A stretch of 64,000 nucleotides of DNA from a bacterium. Its GTDB lineage: Bacteria; Patescibacteriota; Saccharimonadia; Saccharimonadales; UBA4665. The notes beneath the pieces were generated by a model. It searched no databases. It had not been told where the DNA came from and saw nothing but the letters and a program-made list of their open reading frames with translations. Numbering within the stretch: position 1 is the first letter of the stretch; each line of letters begins with the position of its first letter. Below, piece after piece: positions 44,609-53,934 of this stretch. The DNA lies in the NCBI GenBank assembly GCA_021810025.1, contig JAJZJS010000003.1, positions 1 through 64,000 on the forward strand, given 5' to 3'. Both the position numbers and the translations under genes were made by a program.

Positions 44609-45400
44609 GTGTCTCAAAATAATTATTATCGAAATACTAAATATACCCCAGGTCAATCTGAAGAGTATAAATTAAGCCGATCTAAGATTGAGCTTTTCAT
44701 GCAATGTCCACGTTGTTTGTGGCTGGAGGCTAGAATGGGTATTAAACGCCCAAGTGGTCCTCCTTTTTCGTTAAACAAAGCAGTCGACGAATTATTTAAA
44801 AAAGAATTTGATTCTTATCGAAACAAAAAACAACCTCATCCCCTAATGATTGAAAATGGTTTGCAGGCTATTCCATTTAATCATCCTGATCTCAATGATT
44901 GGAGGGAAAATTTTGTGGGAGTTCGATACAAAGAACCTAATACTAATTTTCTAGTTTTTGGGGCAATTGATGACGTTTGGGTAACAACCGATAACGAATT
45001 GATAGTTGTTGACTACAAGGCTACTTCTAAAAAAAGTGAGATTAATATTAATTCTGATTGGCAAATAAGTTATAAAAGACAGGTTGAAATATATCAATGG
45101 TTACTTAGGATGAATGGTTTTAAAGTTAGTAATGTTGCTTATTTTGTTTATACGAACGGATTAATTGAGCCCGAAGGATTCTACAATAAGCTAGAATTTG
45201 AAACAAAATTAATCGAGTACAAAGGTAATGATCAGTGGGTTCTCGGAACGTTAAACAAAATTAAAGAATGCCTTGATGGCGATATACCTGAAGTTGGAAC
45301 TGCTGCCATGGGTGGGGAGTGTGATTTTTGTAGCTATGCTCGTCAAAGAACTGCAATGACCCTAAAGTCTCTTCCTAAAAATAAACCGAGACGGGTATAA
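44609..45400 (+). CDS. PD-(D/E)XK nuclease with four cysteines (RecB/Cas4-like)
   Basis: 263 residues, GTG start. LSRSKIELFMQCPRCLWLE is the typical entry of RecB/Cas4-type nucleases. The active site is D121 in FGAIDDVWV and D135-K137 in VVDYKATS, then QVEIYQWLLR supplies the QxxxY motif. C33 and C36 with C238 and C241 could hold an iron-sulfur cluster as in Cas4/AddB. No CRISPR array or cas gene is near, so it is more likely a repair nuclease. TGTTACAAT (extended -10) ends 9 nt before the GTG. Confidence 0.8.
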   Translation: MSQNNYYRNTKYTPGQSEEYKLSRSKIELFMQCPRCLWLEARMGIKRPSGPPFSLNKAVDELFKKEFDSYRNKKQPHPLMIENGLQAIPFNHPDLNDWRENFVGVRYKEPNTNFLVFGAIDDVWVTTDNELIVVDYKATSKKSEININSDWQISYKRQVEIYQWLLRMNGFKVSNVAYFVYTNGLIEPEGFYNKLEFETKLIEYKGNDQWVLGTLNKIKECLDGDIPEVGTAAMGGECDFCSYARQRTAMTLKSLPKNKPRRV

Positions 45401-45401
45401 T
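45396..45401 (+). promoter_or_regulatory. -10 element of serS inside the previous stop codon
   Basis: TATAAT overlaps the TAA stop of the nuclease gene and lies 7 nt before the serS ATG, so serS can be transcribed as a leaderless message. Confidence 0.55.
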
Positions 45402-45408
45402 TAGTAAC

Positions 45409-46710
45409 ATGATAGACATTAATATTATTCGTCGAGATCCTGAAATGGTTAAGGCTAAATCTCTTCAAAAGGGTTATGAGGTAGATATTGATCGGATTTT
45501 AAAGTTAGATCAAGCTAAAAATAAACTTTTAACCGACATTGAAGATTTGAGACATCAGAGGAAAGAGCTTTCAAACCTATCCGAAGATCGACAAAAGCCA
45601 ACAGAGGAGTCTATACAACAAAGTAAAGAATTAAAACGAAAGATTGTCCAGCAAGAGGAACAATATTCAAAAATTGAGCTTGAGCTAGATCAGTATCTTC
45701 GAAAAATTCCTAATTTACCACTTCAAAGCGTACCCGTTGGGAAGAGTGAAACGGAAAATAAGGTCATTCGGAAGGTAGGAGATATTCCGGTCTTTGATTT
45801 TGAAGTTAAGAGTCATGCCGAAATAGCTGAAGCTAAAGACTGGCTCGACAAAAAAAGGGCAGCCAAGGTGGCGGGAAGTAGATTTAATTATGTAAAAAAT
45901 GGACTTGTTAAATTACAATTTGCTTTAATTAATTTTGTAATAGATAATCTCAGCTCAGAAGAAGTTATAAAAAAGATAATAACTGAAAATAATTTAAAGC
46001 TTGACCCTAAACCGTTTATCCCAATTATCCCACCGGCTTTAATTAGAACTAGTCTTTATGAAGATTCGGCTCGTTTAGATGCTGAAGAGGTAACCTATAA
46101 AATAGAACAAGATGATTTATGGCTTAATGCCAGTGCTGAACATAGCCTGTGTGTGATGTATCAGAATGAGATATTAGCAAAATCTGAACTACCCATAAGA
46201 TATATCGGTTATAGCACGTCTTTCCGAAGAGAGGCCGGTTCATATGGAAAAGACATGGAAGGAATGTTTAGGTCACATCAATTTGATAAGCTCGAAATGG
46301 AAGTTTTCAGTGCCGCCGACCATGGTTTAGATGAGCATCTTTTATTAATAGCTATCGAAGAGTATCTTATGCAAGCTTTAAAATTGCCCTATCAAGTTCT
46401 TGAAAAATGCACAGCAGATATTGGTTTTCCTAATGCAAAGGGCGTTGATATTGAATGCTGGTTGCCATCCCAAAAGACCTACCGTGAAACCCATTCCGCA
46501 GATTATATGACCGATTTCCAAGCTCGTAGATTAAAAACCAGATATAGGAACACCAATGATGAAATCGAATATGTTCATACTAACGATGCAACAGCAATTC
46601 CTATGAGTCGAATCCCTATTGCGATTTTGGAGAATTATCAAACCAAAGATGGAGAAGTTTTAATTCCCGAAATACTACAGCCATATCTTCAGAATAAGAG
46701 GGTATTATAA
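45409..46710 (+). CDS. serS: Seryl-tRNA synthetase
   Basis: 433 residues. The N-terminal antiparallel coiled coil (about 30-105) contacts the long arm of tRNA(Ser). The class II core has motif 2 GYSTSFRREAGSYGKD, then MEGMFRSHQFDKLEME, and motif 3-like NDATAIPMSRIPIAILENYQ (usual NGSGLAVGRTLVAILENYQ), where several conserved residues differ. TATAAT at 45396-45401 gives a probable leaderless start. Confidence 0.95.
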   Translation: MIDINIIRRDPEMVKAKSLQKGYEVDIDRILKLDQAKNKLLTDIEDLRHQRKELSNLSEDRQKPTEESIQQSKELKRKIVQQEEQYSKIELELDQYLRKIPNLPLQSVPVGKSETENKVIRKVGDIPVFDFEVKSHAEIAEAKDWLDKKRAAKVAGSRFNYVKNGLVKLQFALINFVIDNLSSEEVIKKIITENNLKLDPKPFIPIIPPALIRTSLYEDSARLDAEEVTYKIEQDDLWLNASAEHSLCVMYQNEILAKSELPIRYIGYSTSFRREAGSYGKDMEGMFRSHQFDKLEMEVFSAADHGLDEHLLLIAIEEYLMQALKLPYQVLEKCTADIGFPNAKGVDIECWLPSQKTYRETHSADYMTDFQARRLKTRYRNTNDEIEYVHTNDATAIPMSRIPIAILENYQTKDGEVLIPEILQPYLQNKRVL

Positions 46711-46744
46711 GATTATAAGTATAATGAATTAAAAAAGAGGATTT

Positions 46745-47113
46745 ATGATTAAAAAAATAGAAGTTCAGGGCGTTCACTTCGATCTAGACGAGAAAACAGA
46801 AAAATATGTTATTAAAAAAATTGGGCATATCGATAAATACCTTCCTAATTCTGTTGAAGACTCGGTTCACATCGAAGTTACCCTTAAAGAAGAACAAAAT
46901 CATAAAGGTGGAAATAATTGTATCTGTGAAGTGGTAGTTCATTTACCAAAAGAAAATATTAATATTAAAGAAGCGACTATTAATATGTTTGCGGCAGTTG
47001 ATATTGTTGAAGCTAAATTAAAACAAAAAGTACAACAGTACAAAGATCTTCATCATAACGGCAAGTTTCACCGAAAATTAGTTGCTCGTTTTAAAAAGCG
47101 TTTTAATAAATAA
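46745..47113 (+). CDS. hpf: Ribosome hibernation promoting factor (short HPF/RaiA)
   Basis: 122 residues. IKKIEVQGVHFDLDEKTEKY and the beta-alpha core with CEVVVHLPKENINIKEA and MFAAVDIVEAKLKQKVQQYK match the HPF/YfiA domain, ending in a basic tail. The long-form C-terminal dimerisation domain is absent. It binds the 30S decoding centre to silence ribosomes under stress. TATAAT (46720-46725) plus the Shine-Dalgarno AGAGGA precede it; secA follows. Confidence 0.9.
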   Translation: MIKKIEVQGVHFDLDEKTEKYVIKKIGHIDKYLPNSVEDSVHIEVTLKEEQNHKGGNNCICEVVVHLPKENINIKEATINMFAAVDIVEAKLKQKVQQYKDLHHNGKFHRKLVARFKKRFNK

Positions 47114-47206
47114 TCAATTCGATTTTAAGTTTATTTTTAGTTATAATCTTAGTAAGTAAAATAAGTTTTTGAGGGATTAACCTTCTTTTTAGGAAACATT
47201 TAGGAC

Positions 47207-49810
47207 ATGAATATTGTATTAAAAAAAATCTTGGGTGATCATCAAGCCAAAAATATTAAACGACTTCGTAAAAGAGTTGAATCAATCAATGCCTTAGCTG
47301 TAAAGTATCAGAAGTTAAGTCCGAAACAGCTTCAGTCTCAAACAGACATTTTAACTAAAAGGCTAAAAAAAGAATCGTTAGATGATATTTTACCAGATGC
47401 TTTTGCCTTAGTTCGAGAAGCTGCTTTATATGTTTTAAAACAGCGCCATTTTGATGTTCAGCTAATTGGCGGCATTATTCTCCATGAAGGTAATGTTGCA
47501 GAAATGAAAACTGGAGAAGGTAAAACTTTAGTAGCTACTTTGCCCGTTTACTTAAATGCTCTAACTAAAAAAGGAGTCCATGTCGTAACAGTTAATGATT
47601 ACTTGGCACAAAGAGACGCTGGATGGATGGGACAAATTTATGATTTTCTAGGATTAAAGACCGGGGTGATCATTGCAGATCATAGTTATATTTTTGATCC
47701 TAACTATTCCAACACTGAACATCATGACGAACGTTTTCATCATTTACGACCATGTACGAGACGGGAAGCTTATGCTGCAGATATTACTTATGGCACCAAT
47801 AATGAATTTGGCTTTGATTACTTAAGAGATAATATGGTTCGTGAGGAAGAGCAATTAGTTCAAAGAGATCTTAATTTTGCAATTGTTGATGAGGTTGACT
47901 CGATTCTAATTGATGAAGCCCGAACTCCTTTAATAATTAGCGCCCCCAGTGTTACGAGTGGATCGGCTTATGCCCAATTTGCAAAAGTTGTCAGACAACT
48001 AAATAAAGATAAAGATTATGAAACTGACGAGAAGCGTAAAACTGTCATCTTGACTGATAAAGGGGTAGAAAAGATTCAGAAGATTTTAAATATAGATAAT
48101 CTTTATGGATCAGAGAATATTAGAACAATTTATCATCTCCAACAAGCTCTTAAGGCCGAAGCACTTTTCCATAGGGACAAAGATTATGTCGTTAATAGTA
48201 ATGGAGAAGTGCTAATAGTTGATGAGTTCACAGGACGATTAATGCTAGGTCGAAGATATAATGAAGGACTCCATCAGGCGCTTGAAGCAAAAGAAGGCGT
48301 TGAGGTCCAAGAAGAGAGTATGACCTTGGCTACTATTTCCTTTCAGAATTATTTTAGGCTTTACGATAAGTTGTCAGGAATGACCGGAACTGCTCTTACC
48401 GAAAGTGAAGAATTTCATCAAATATATAAACTGGATGTAATAGAGGTTCCTTCAAATAGAACTATCATTCGAGTGGATCGTCCAGATCGCATCTATAAAA
48501 CGGAATTAGGAAAATTTAAGGCCATCATTAAGGAAATTCAAACTTTACATACAAAAGGTCAGCCTGTTTTGGTTGGAACTGTTTCAATCGAGAAGAATGA
48601 AATCTTAGCCAGTATGCTTAAAAAAGCTAATATTCCCCACCAGGTCTTAAACGCCAAAAATAATGAAGGGGAAGCTGCAATTATTGCTAAAGCGGGACAA
48701 AAAGGAGCTGTGACGTTGGCAACTAATATTGCCGGTCGAGGAACAGACATCGTTTTAGATGAAAATGTTAAAACATTGGGTGGATTATTTGTTTTAGGCA
48801 GTGAAAGACATGAGTCTCGTCGTATCGATAATCAGTTAAGGGGTAGGTCAGGAAGACAAGGTGATCCAGGAATTACCCAGTTTTTTGTAAGTACTGAAGA
48901 TGATTTGATGCGAATCTTTGGCGGTGACCGGATATCTGCTGTTATGTCGAGGCTTAAAGTAGATGATAATACTCCAATTGAAAATAGAATAATCTCAAAA
49001 TCGCTTGAAGGAGCTCAAAAAAAGGTTGAAGGTTATCACTTTGATCAGCGTAAAAATGTCGTTCAATATGACGATGTAATGAACCGACACCGAAAAGCCG
49101 TTTATTCGATGCGAAGAGAGATTCTTAAGTCATTAGATATTAGCAAAAGAATCAAAATATTTATAGAAGAGACGTCAAAGACATTAGCTAATTCCCCACA
49201 AGCAGTAACCGAAGATTTTGAAGACATAATCAAGGATATTTTCCCCTTTAGCGACGCTGAATTGGATCGTTTATTTGATAGTAGCGCTGAATTATTTGAA
49301 AAGACCTTAATTACTGAAGCCTTAGAGCTCTATAAATCAAAGGAAGCTGCCTTTGGAAGCGATATAATGCGAAAAGTGGAACGAGAAGTTTATCTTCAGA
49401 TATTAGATACATTATGGATGCAACATCTTGAAAATATGGACCATATGCGAGAAGGTATTCACTGGATGAGTGTTGGTCAACAGGATCCATTGGTCGAATA
49501 TAGAAAAAGAGGACAAATTTTGTTTGAAACCATGCAAAATGAATTACGAACTGATGTTTTAAGATCTCTTTATCATGCTGAGCCTCTCAGTCCTGACGAA
49601 GTTGATCGAGCAATGGACACAGAGCTAACAAGAGCTGCTAGAGGATCGATTGAAAATGTTCAGCAAATAAACTCGAACCAAAAAGAATTCAAAGATAAGG
49701 ATTTTAAGACCAAGGACCAAGTTCCCAATAAGAAGAAACCAAATAATATCAAAAAGGCCCGTAAAAACGAACGGAAACGGAAGTCTCAAGCTAAACGAAA
49801 GAAAAGATAA
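47207..49810 (+). CDS. secA: Protein translocase ATPase SecA
   Basis: 867 residues. Walker A EMKTGEGKT (99-107), VNDYLAQRDAGWMG, ITYGTNNEFGFDYLRDN, Walker B region AIVDEVDSILIDEARTPL, and the late motifs NIAGRGTDIVLD and LRGRSGRQGDPG. It drives Sec-dependent export. The C-terminal zinc finger that binds SecB is missing; instead there is a Lys/Arg-rich tail (KKARKNERKRKSQAKRKKR), which may contact membrane lipids or ribosomes. A Lys-poor insert with a His/Glu-rich loop lies after HSYIFDPNYSN. Confidence 0.97.
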   Translation: MNIVLKKILGDHQAKNIKRLRKRVESINALAVKYQKLSPKQLQSQTDILTKRLKKESLDDILPDAFALVREAALYVLKQRHFDVQLIGGIILHEGNVAEMKTGEGKTLVATLPVYLNALTKKGVHVVTVNDYLAQRDAGWMGQIYDFLGLKTGVIIADHSYIFDPNYSNTEHHDERFHHLRPCTRREAYAADITYGTNNEFGFDYLRDNMVREEEQLVQRDLNFAIVDEVDSILIDEARTPLIISAPSVTSGSAYAQFAKVVRQLNKDKDYETDEKRKTVILTDKGVEKIQKILNIDNLYGSENIRTIYHLQQALKAEALFHRDKDYVVNSNGEVLIVDEFTGRLMLGRRYNEGLHQALEAKEGVEVQEESMTLATISFQNYFRLYDKLSGMTGTALTESEEFHQIYKLDVIEVPSNRTIIRVDRPDRIYKTELGKFKAIIKEIQTLHTKGQPVLVGTVSIEKNEILASMLKKANIPHQVLNAKNNEGEAAIIAKAGQKGAVTLATNIAGRGTDIVLDENVKTLGGLFVLGSERHESRRIDNQLRGRSGRQGDPGITQFFVSTEDDLMRIFGGDRISAVMSRLKVDDNTPIENRIISKSLEGAQKKVEGYHFDQRKNVVQYDDVMNRHRKAVYSMRREILKSLDISKRIKIFIEETSKTLANSPQAVTEDFEDIIKDIFPFSDAELDRLFDSSAELFEKTLITEALELYKSKEAAFGSDIMRKVEREVYLQILDTLWMQHLENMDHMREGIHWMSVGQQDPLVEYRKRGQILFETMQNELRTDVLRSLYHAEPLSPDEVDRAMDTELTRAARGSIENVQQINSNQKEFKDKDFKTKDQVPNKKKPNNIKKARKNERKRKSQAKRKKR

Positions 49811-49819
49811 AATTTATTT

Positions 49820-51106
49820 ATGAAGCATAAAGTTTCTGAAGTGAAGTTAAAAAACGGAGCTAGAGGATTAATAGTTAATGTTCCTGATGCTCTAGTTATG
49901 ACTTTCGATTTTAATTTTAGGGCAGGAGAATATCTAGTCGACCCTAAAAAATGGGAAATTCCCCATTTAATGGAGCATGTTTTATTGGGCGCCAATGAAT
50001 TAATTCCAAGAGCTCGTGATTTTCATGCTGAATTAGAAAAAAATGGTGCATATAGTAATGCTTCAACTGGCGTTTATGATATCGACTATGAAGCCGAATG
50101 TGCAGATTTTGAATGGGAAAGAATACTTGATCTCTTACTAATTTCGATTTCAAAACCCTTGTTTCTAGAGAATGAATTTAAGTCTGAATTTGGCAATGTT
50201 CAGGAAGAGCTTAAGGCTCGTTCTAATAATCATTTTCGAAAATTGAGCTTACGAATGCGCCAAGAGGTTGGATTCATATCTAAAACCGATGAAGATCGTT
50301 TAAAAATAATGGACAACGTTAAATTGGAAGATATAAAAGAACATTATACTAAAACTCATCTAACTTCTAATATGCGCTTTGTAATTGGTGGAAATCTTGG
50401 ATCTGATCGTTTAACCAAGCTTTTAGATAAGATCGAAGCCATTAATTTACCAAGAGGGGTATCTAGATTTAAACTTCCTAATGAGGTTCCTAAACGTATC
50501 CAAACACCTTTATTAATTGAAGATAGATCAGTTAATAATATCTACTTTTATATTGATACGTTTCTAAAACATCAACTAGCCGAGCATCAAAATGATACCC
50601 TTAATCTGTTAAATACCTATTTAACAGAAACACTTTATTCCAAGATTTTAGGTACAGCTCGAGAGAGGGGACTTTTGTATGATATGAGTTCTGGCAATTA
50701 CTTATCAAAACTATCGACAAATTGGTGGTTTGGGGCTCAGGTTTCAGAAAATAACATATCAGAATTATTTGATATCTTCATTTCGGAAATATCAAAGGTT
50801 AGAAGAGGAGACATAAATTTGGATGATATCGAGTCGACTAAACAATATATAATCGGCCGTTTCCAAAGATCGGCTCAAACAGTCTTTGGAACAGCCAATG
50901 GCTATTCATATCGTTATTTTTTCGATGGAGTAATTGATAATTATTCCAGGTATCCAAATCGTATTAAGGCAATTACTAAAGATTTAATTATAGAAGTTGC
51001 TAATCTGATGTTTACGGATAAGGTCTGGATTTTGGGGCTTTTAGGAAATACCTCCAGAGAAAAAATTAACGAATTAGAGAATCAGATATCCGTTCTCTGG
51101 AGATAG
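49820..51106 (+). CDS. M16 family zinc protease (pitrilysin type)
   Basis: 428 residues. The inverted zinc motif H49-LMEH53 in IPHLMEHVLLGAN, with the third ligand Glu at about 129-130 in GNVQEELKAR, matches the M16 HxxEH-x(74-76)-E layout. A second M16 half (about 215-420) follows without the motif, as usual. No signal peptide, so it should act in the cytoplasm. It starts 9 bp after secA and ends 8 bp before prfB, so the three genes share a transcript. Confidence 0.88.
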   Translation: MKHKVSEVKLKNGARGLIVNVPDALVMTFDFNFRAGEYLVDPKKWEIPHLMEHVLLGANELIPRARDFHAELEKNGAYSNASTGVYDIDYEAECADFEWERILDLLLISISKPLFLENEFKSEFGNVQEELKARSNNHFRKLSLRMRQEVGFISKTDEDRLKIMDNVKLEDIKEHYTKTHLTSNMRFVIGGNLGSDRLTKLLDKIEAINLPRGVSRFKLPNEVPKRIQTPLLIEDRSVNNIYFYIDTFLKHQLAEHQNDTLNLLNTYLTETLYSKILGTARERGLLYDMSSGNYLSKLSTNWWFGAQVSENNISELFDIFISEISKVRRGDINLDDIESTKQYIIGRFQRSAQTVFGTANGYSYRYFFDGVIDNYSRYPNRIKAITKDLIIEVANLMFTDKVWILGLLGNTSREKINELENQISVLWR

Positions 51107-51114
51107 AGTTTTAA

Positions 51115-52197
51115 ATGGAAGAACTTAAACAGAAATTAAGGCTTCTCCAACAAGAAGTTAATAAACTCTACCTTAGTCTAAACATTAGTCACCAAGAGCA
51201 AGAATATCATAACTTATTAAAAGTTCAGGATAAAGAATCGTTCTGGAAAGATAGTCAAAAAGCCCAAGAGATTATTAAAAAAGCTGTTAGTTTAAAAAAT
51301 AGAATTGAAGGTTGGGTAGAATTAAAACAAGAGCTAGATGAGTTGTTAGCGATATCTGAACTTAATGACAAGACATTAATAGAAGAGATTCAGGACAGGT
51401 ATAATGTTCTCAATCAAAACTTGTCGAAACTCAAAGAATTGTTAAAATTCTCAGGAGAGTTTGATTCAAATGATGCAATCATATCAATTTATGCTGGTGC
51501 TGGAGGAACAGATGCTCAAGATTGGACTCAGATACTTTTTAGAATGTATGTTAGGTGGGCGGAAAAACATTCTTATGAGTTTAAGGTCCTAGAAGAAAAT
51601 ATAGGCGAAGAGGCTGGTCTTAAAAGCGTAACTTTTGAGATCATTGGCGAATATGCTTTCGCCAGACTAAAAAATGAAAAAGGAGTGCACCGTTTAGTTC
51701 GACTGAGTCCATTTAATGCCGATAATTTAAGACAGACTAGTTTTGCCAAAGTTGAGGTTATTCCTAAATTAAATCCGGAGGACGACTTCGATTTAGATGA
51801 AAAAGATCTAAAAATAGATGTTTTTAGGAGCGGTGGACATGGGGGACAAAGTGTTAATACTACTGATTCGGCAGTAAGGATTACTCATCTTCCAACCAAT
51901 ATAGTAGTTACTATTCAAAACGAAAGATCTCAGCTTCAGAATAAGGAATTAGCCCTAACTATTCTTCGATCTAAATTAGCTGAGATAAAATTAGAACAAC
52001 ATGTTCAGAAAATAACTGAACTGAAGGGCCCTAATCTTTCGGCAGAGTGGGGAAATCAAATCCGATCCTACGTCCTACACCCCTATAAGCAGGTAAAAGA
52101 CCAAAGAAGTGGGTATGTATCGAAAGATCCTAGCTCTATTTTAGACGGCAATATAGACGATTTAATTGATTCTAATATTGGTCATCTGAGAGATTAG
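51115..52197 (+). CDS. prfB: Peptide chain release factor 2 (no programmed frameshift)
   Basis: 360 residues in one frame. The recognition tripeptide is SPF in HRLVRLSPFNADNLRQ and the catalytic GGQ is in [18 protein letters not shown]2 reads UAA and UGA. Most bacterial prfB genes have an in-frame UGA near codon 26 requiring +1 frameshift; here the N-terminal helix domain is read through without one. Its presence shows UGA is a stop codon in this organism. Confidence 0.96.
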   Translation: MEELKQKLRLLQQEVNKLYLSLNISHQEQEYHNLLKVQDKESFWKDSQKAQEIIKKAVSLKNRIEGWVELKQELDELLAISELNDKTLIEEIQDRYNVLNQNLSKLKELLKFSGEFDSNDAIISIYAGAGGTDAQDWTQILFRMYVRWAEKHSYEFKVLEENIGEEAGLKSVTFEIIGEYAFARLKNEKGVHRLVRLSPFNADNLRQTSFAKVEVIPKLNPEDDFDLDEKDLKIDVFRSGGHGGQSVNTTDSAVRITHLPTNIVVTIQNERSQLQNKELALTILRSKLAEIKLEQHVQKITELKGPNLSAEWGNQIRSYVLHPYKQVKDQRSGYVSKDPSSILDGNIDDLIDSNIGHLRD

Positions 52198-52248
52198 AAT
52201 AACCTGGAGTAATTTTAATATTTTAATTTTAGTTAATAGATAACTTGC

Positions 52249-52254
52249 TATAAT
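52249..52254 (+). promoter_or_regulatory. -10 element of ftsE (extended, leaderless type)
   Basis: TGCTATAAT: TATAAT 6 nt before the ATG at 52261, with no Shine-Dalgarno. Confidence 0.6.
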
Positions 52255-52260
52255 AATAAA

Positions 52261-52944
52261 ATGATCTTATTAGACAGGGTAACCAAAACATATTCCAAGG
52301 CTCTCGGCCCAGCCTTAAACAGAATTAGTATACACGTGGAGCCTAAAGAATTTGTAATTGTTGTTGGACAAAGTGGAGCTGGCAAAACAACTCTCTTGAG
52401 ATTATTAACGAGAGAAGAGCGCCCAACTTCGGGAAAGATTATAGTGGGAGGGATTGATTATGATAAACTGAGAGACAAAGAGATTCCAATGTTGAGAAGA
52501 AAAATAGGAGTTGTCTTTCAAGACTTTAAATTATTGCCTAATCGTAATGTTTTTGAAAATGTGGCTTTTGCTCTCGAACTCGTTGGCGCTAGCTCTAGAG
52601 AAATAAAGAATACTGTGCCTAGAGTTTTAGAAATTGTAAACTTAAAGGGAAAAGAAAAAAATATGCCTTTAGAATTAAGTGGTGGAGAAAGACAACGAGT
52701 TGCTATCGCTAGAGCAATTGTTAGGCAACCCAAGATACTAATTGCCGATGAGCCAACTGGTAACCTTGATCCAAAACATGCTTGGGACGTGATTAAAGTA
52801 TTAGAAAAGATTAATAGATATGGAACAACCGTATTGCTAACCACACATAACGTAGAGATTGTTAATAAATTAAAGCGCCGAGTCATTACCCTTAAGGCAG
52901 GTCGAGTTATATCTGATAGGGCTAATGCTAACTATCATTTATAA
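52261..52944 (+). CDS. ftsE: Cell division ATP-binding protein FtsE
   Basis: 227 residues. Walker A GQSGAGKTTLLR (36-47), signature LSGGERQRVAIARAIV, Walker B ILIADEPTGNLD and a switch His in LLTTHNVEIV. Residues VVFQDFKLLPNRNVFENVAF are typical of FtsE. With FtsX it forms a transmembrane complex that activates peptidoglycan hydrolases at division. ftsX follows after 24 bp and the CHAP hydrolase after it. Confidence 0.95.
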   Translation: MILLDRVTKTYSKALGPALNRISIHVEPKEFVIVVGQSGAGKTTLLRLLTREERPTSGKIIVGGIDYDKLRDKEIPMLRRKIGVVFQDFKLLPNRNVFENVAFALELVGASSREIKNTVPRVLEIVNLKGKEKNMPLELSGGERQRVAIARAIVRQPKILIADEPTGNLDPKHAWDVIKVLEKINRYGTTVLLTTHNVEIVNKLKRRVITLKAGRVISDRANANYHL

Positions 52945-52968
52945 TGAGTAAAATAATTGTTCAAAAAT

Positions 52969-53913
52969 ATGAAGCATAAGATAATAACATTTTTTAGAAT
53001 TCTCCATAACGGTACTGTTAACTTCTTGCGCAATATTAGTATTGCCGTCGCAGCAATAGCGGTTATGGTCGTAACCCTGACAATAGTCTTATTATCGATA
53101 GTCGTGAATGCTACTTTCGGTAATACGATTAATCAGATTACTTCTAAAATAGATATCTCGGTTTATTTGAAAAATAATGTTAGCACTTCCCAGACAAAGA
53201 CTTTAATTAATCAGCTGCAGCATCTTAATAATGTTCAAAGTGTTCAATATTTGAATAAGGAACAAGTTTTAAGACAATATGAGACTCAAAATGCATCTAA
53301 TCATCAACTAGCCCTAGCAATTAGTGAATCTTCAAACCCCTTACCGGCAACAATTCACATTAAGCCTCTTGATTTAAACAAAATTTCTAATATTAAATCA
53401 TTCCTAGATACACCATCTGTAGCTACTCTTCAATCCAATCCACCGTCTTACTCCGGAAGTCTTCAAACCGCTATTAATAATATTGCCCATGCTACTGACG
53501 TTCTAAGAAAATTAGGAATAATTTCTATTATTGTCTTCGCCTTCATCTCCGCCTTAATCATTTTTAATACAATGCAAATGGCTATTTTTAACAGAAGGGA
53601 CGAGATTCAAATCATGAGGTTATTGGGGGCTAGCACAAACTATATTCGAGGACCTTTTATTGTCGAGAGTTCCATCTATGGTGCATTATCGGCAATTCTT
53701 TCCGTGATTATTATTAATTCGATTTTTGTAACTGCTTCTTCAACCCTCCAGGCTACTACTTTGGGGTTATTAGATATAAACTATGCTACAAGTTATTTTG
53801 ATAGTCATTTCTGGCTATTTATGGTTCTGCAAGTTATAATAGGTGTAGCAATAGGTTCTATATCGGCAGGGATTGCTACGCGAAGATATTTAAAGTTTAA
53901 AGTCCAGAATTAA
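52969..53913 (+). CDS. ftsX: Cell division membrane protein FtsX
   Basis: 314 residues from the ATG at 52969 (a TTG 12 bp earlier is in frame). One N-terminal membrane helix (about 21-46), a large external loop (47-175) that in other bacteria contacts the hydrolase, and three helices at the C-terminus. MRLLGASTNYIRGPFIVES is the FtsX core motif; ISVYLKNNVSTSQTKTL belongs to the external domain. Partner of FtsE. Confidence 0.94.
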   Translation: MKHKIITFFRILHNGTVNFLRNISIAVAAIAVMVVTLTIVLLSIVVNATFGNTINQITSKIDISVYLKNNVSTSQTKTLINQLQHLNNVQSVQYLNKEQVLRQYETQNASNHQLALAISESSNPLPATIHIKPLDLNKISNIKSFLDTPSVATLQSNPPSYSGSLQTAINNIAHATDVLRKLGIISIIVFAFISALIIFNTMQMAIFNRRDEIQIMRLLGASTNYIRGPFIVESSIYGALSAILSVIIINSIFVTASSTLQATTLGLLDINYATSYFDSHFWLFMVLQVIIGVAIGSISAGIATRRYLKFKVQN

Positions 53914-53934
53914 GCTAAAAAGAAGAGGCGAAGA

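Noticed and set aside
44609-45400. CRISPR-Cas locus
   Set aside because: Only the Cas4-like nuclease is present; no repeats or other cas genes.
51115-51200. Programmed frameshift in prfB
   Set aside because: The reading frame is continuous from the ATG through the N-terminal domain with no in-frame TGA.
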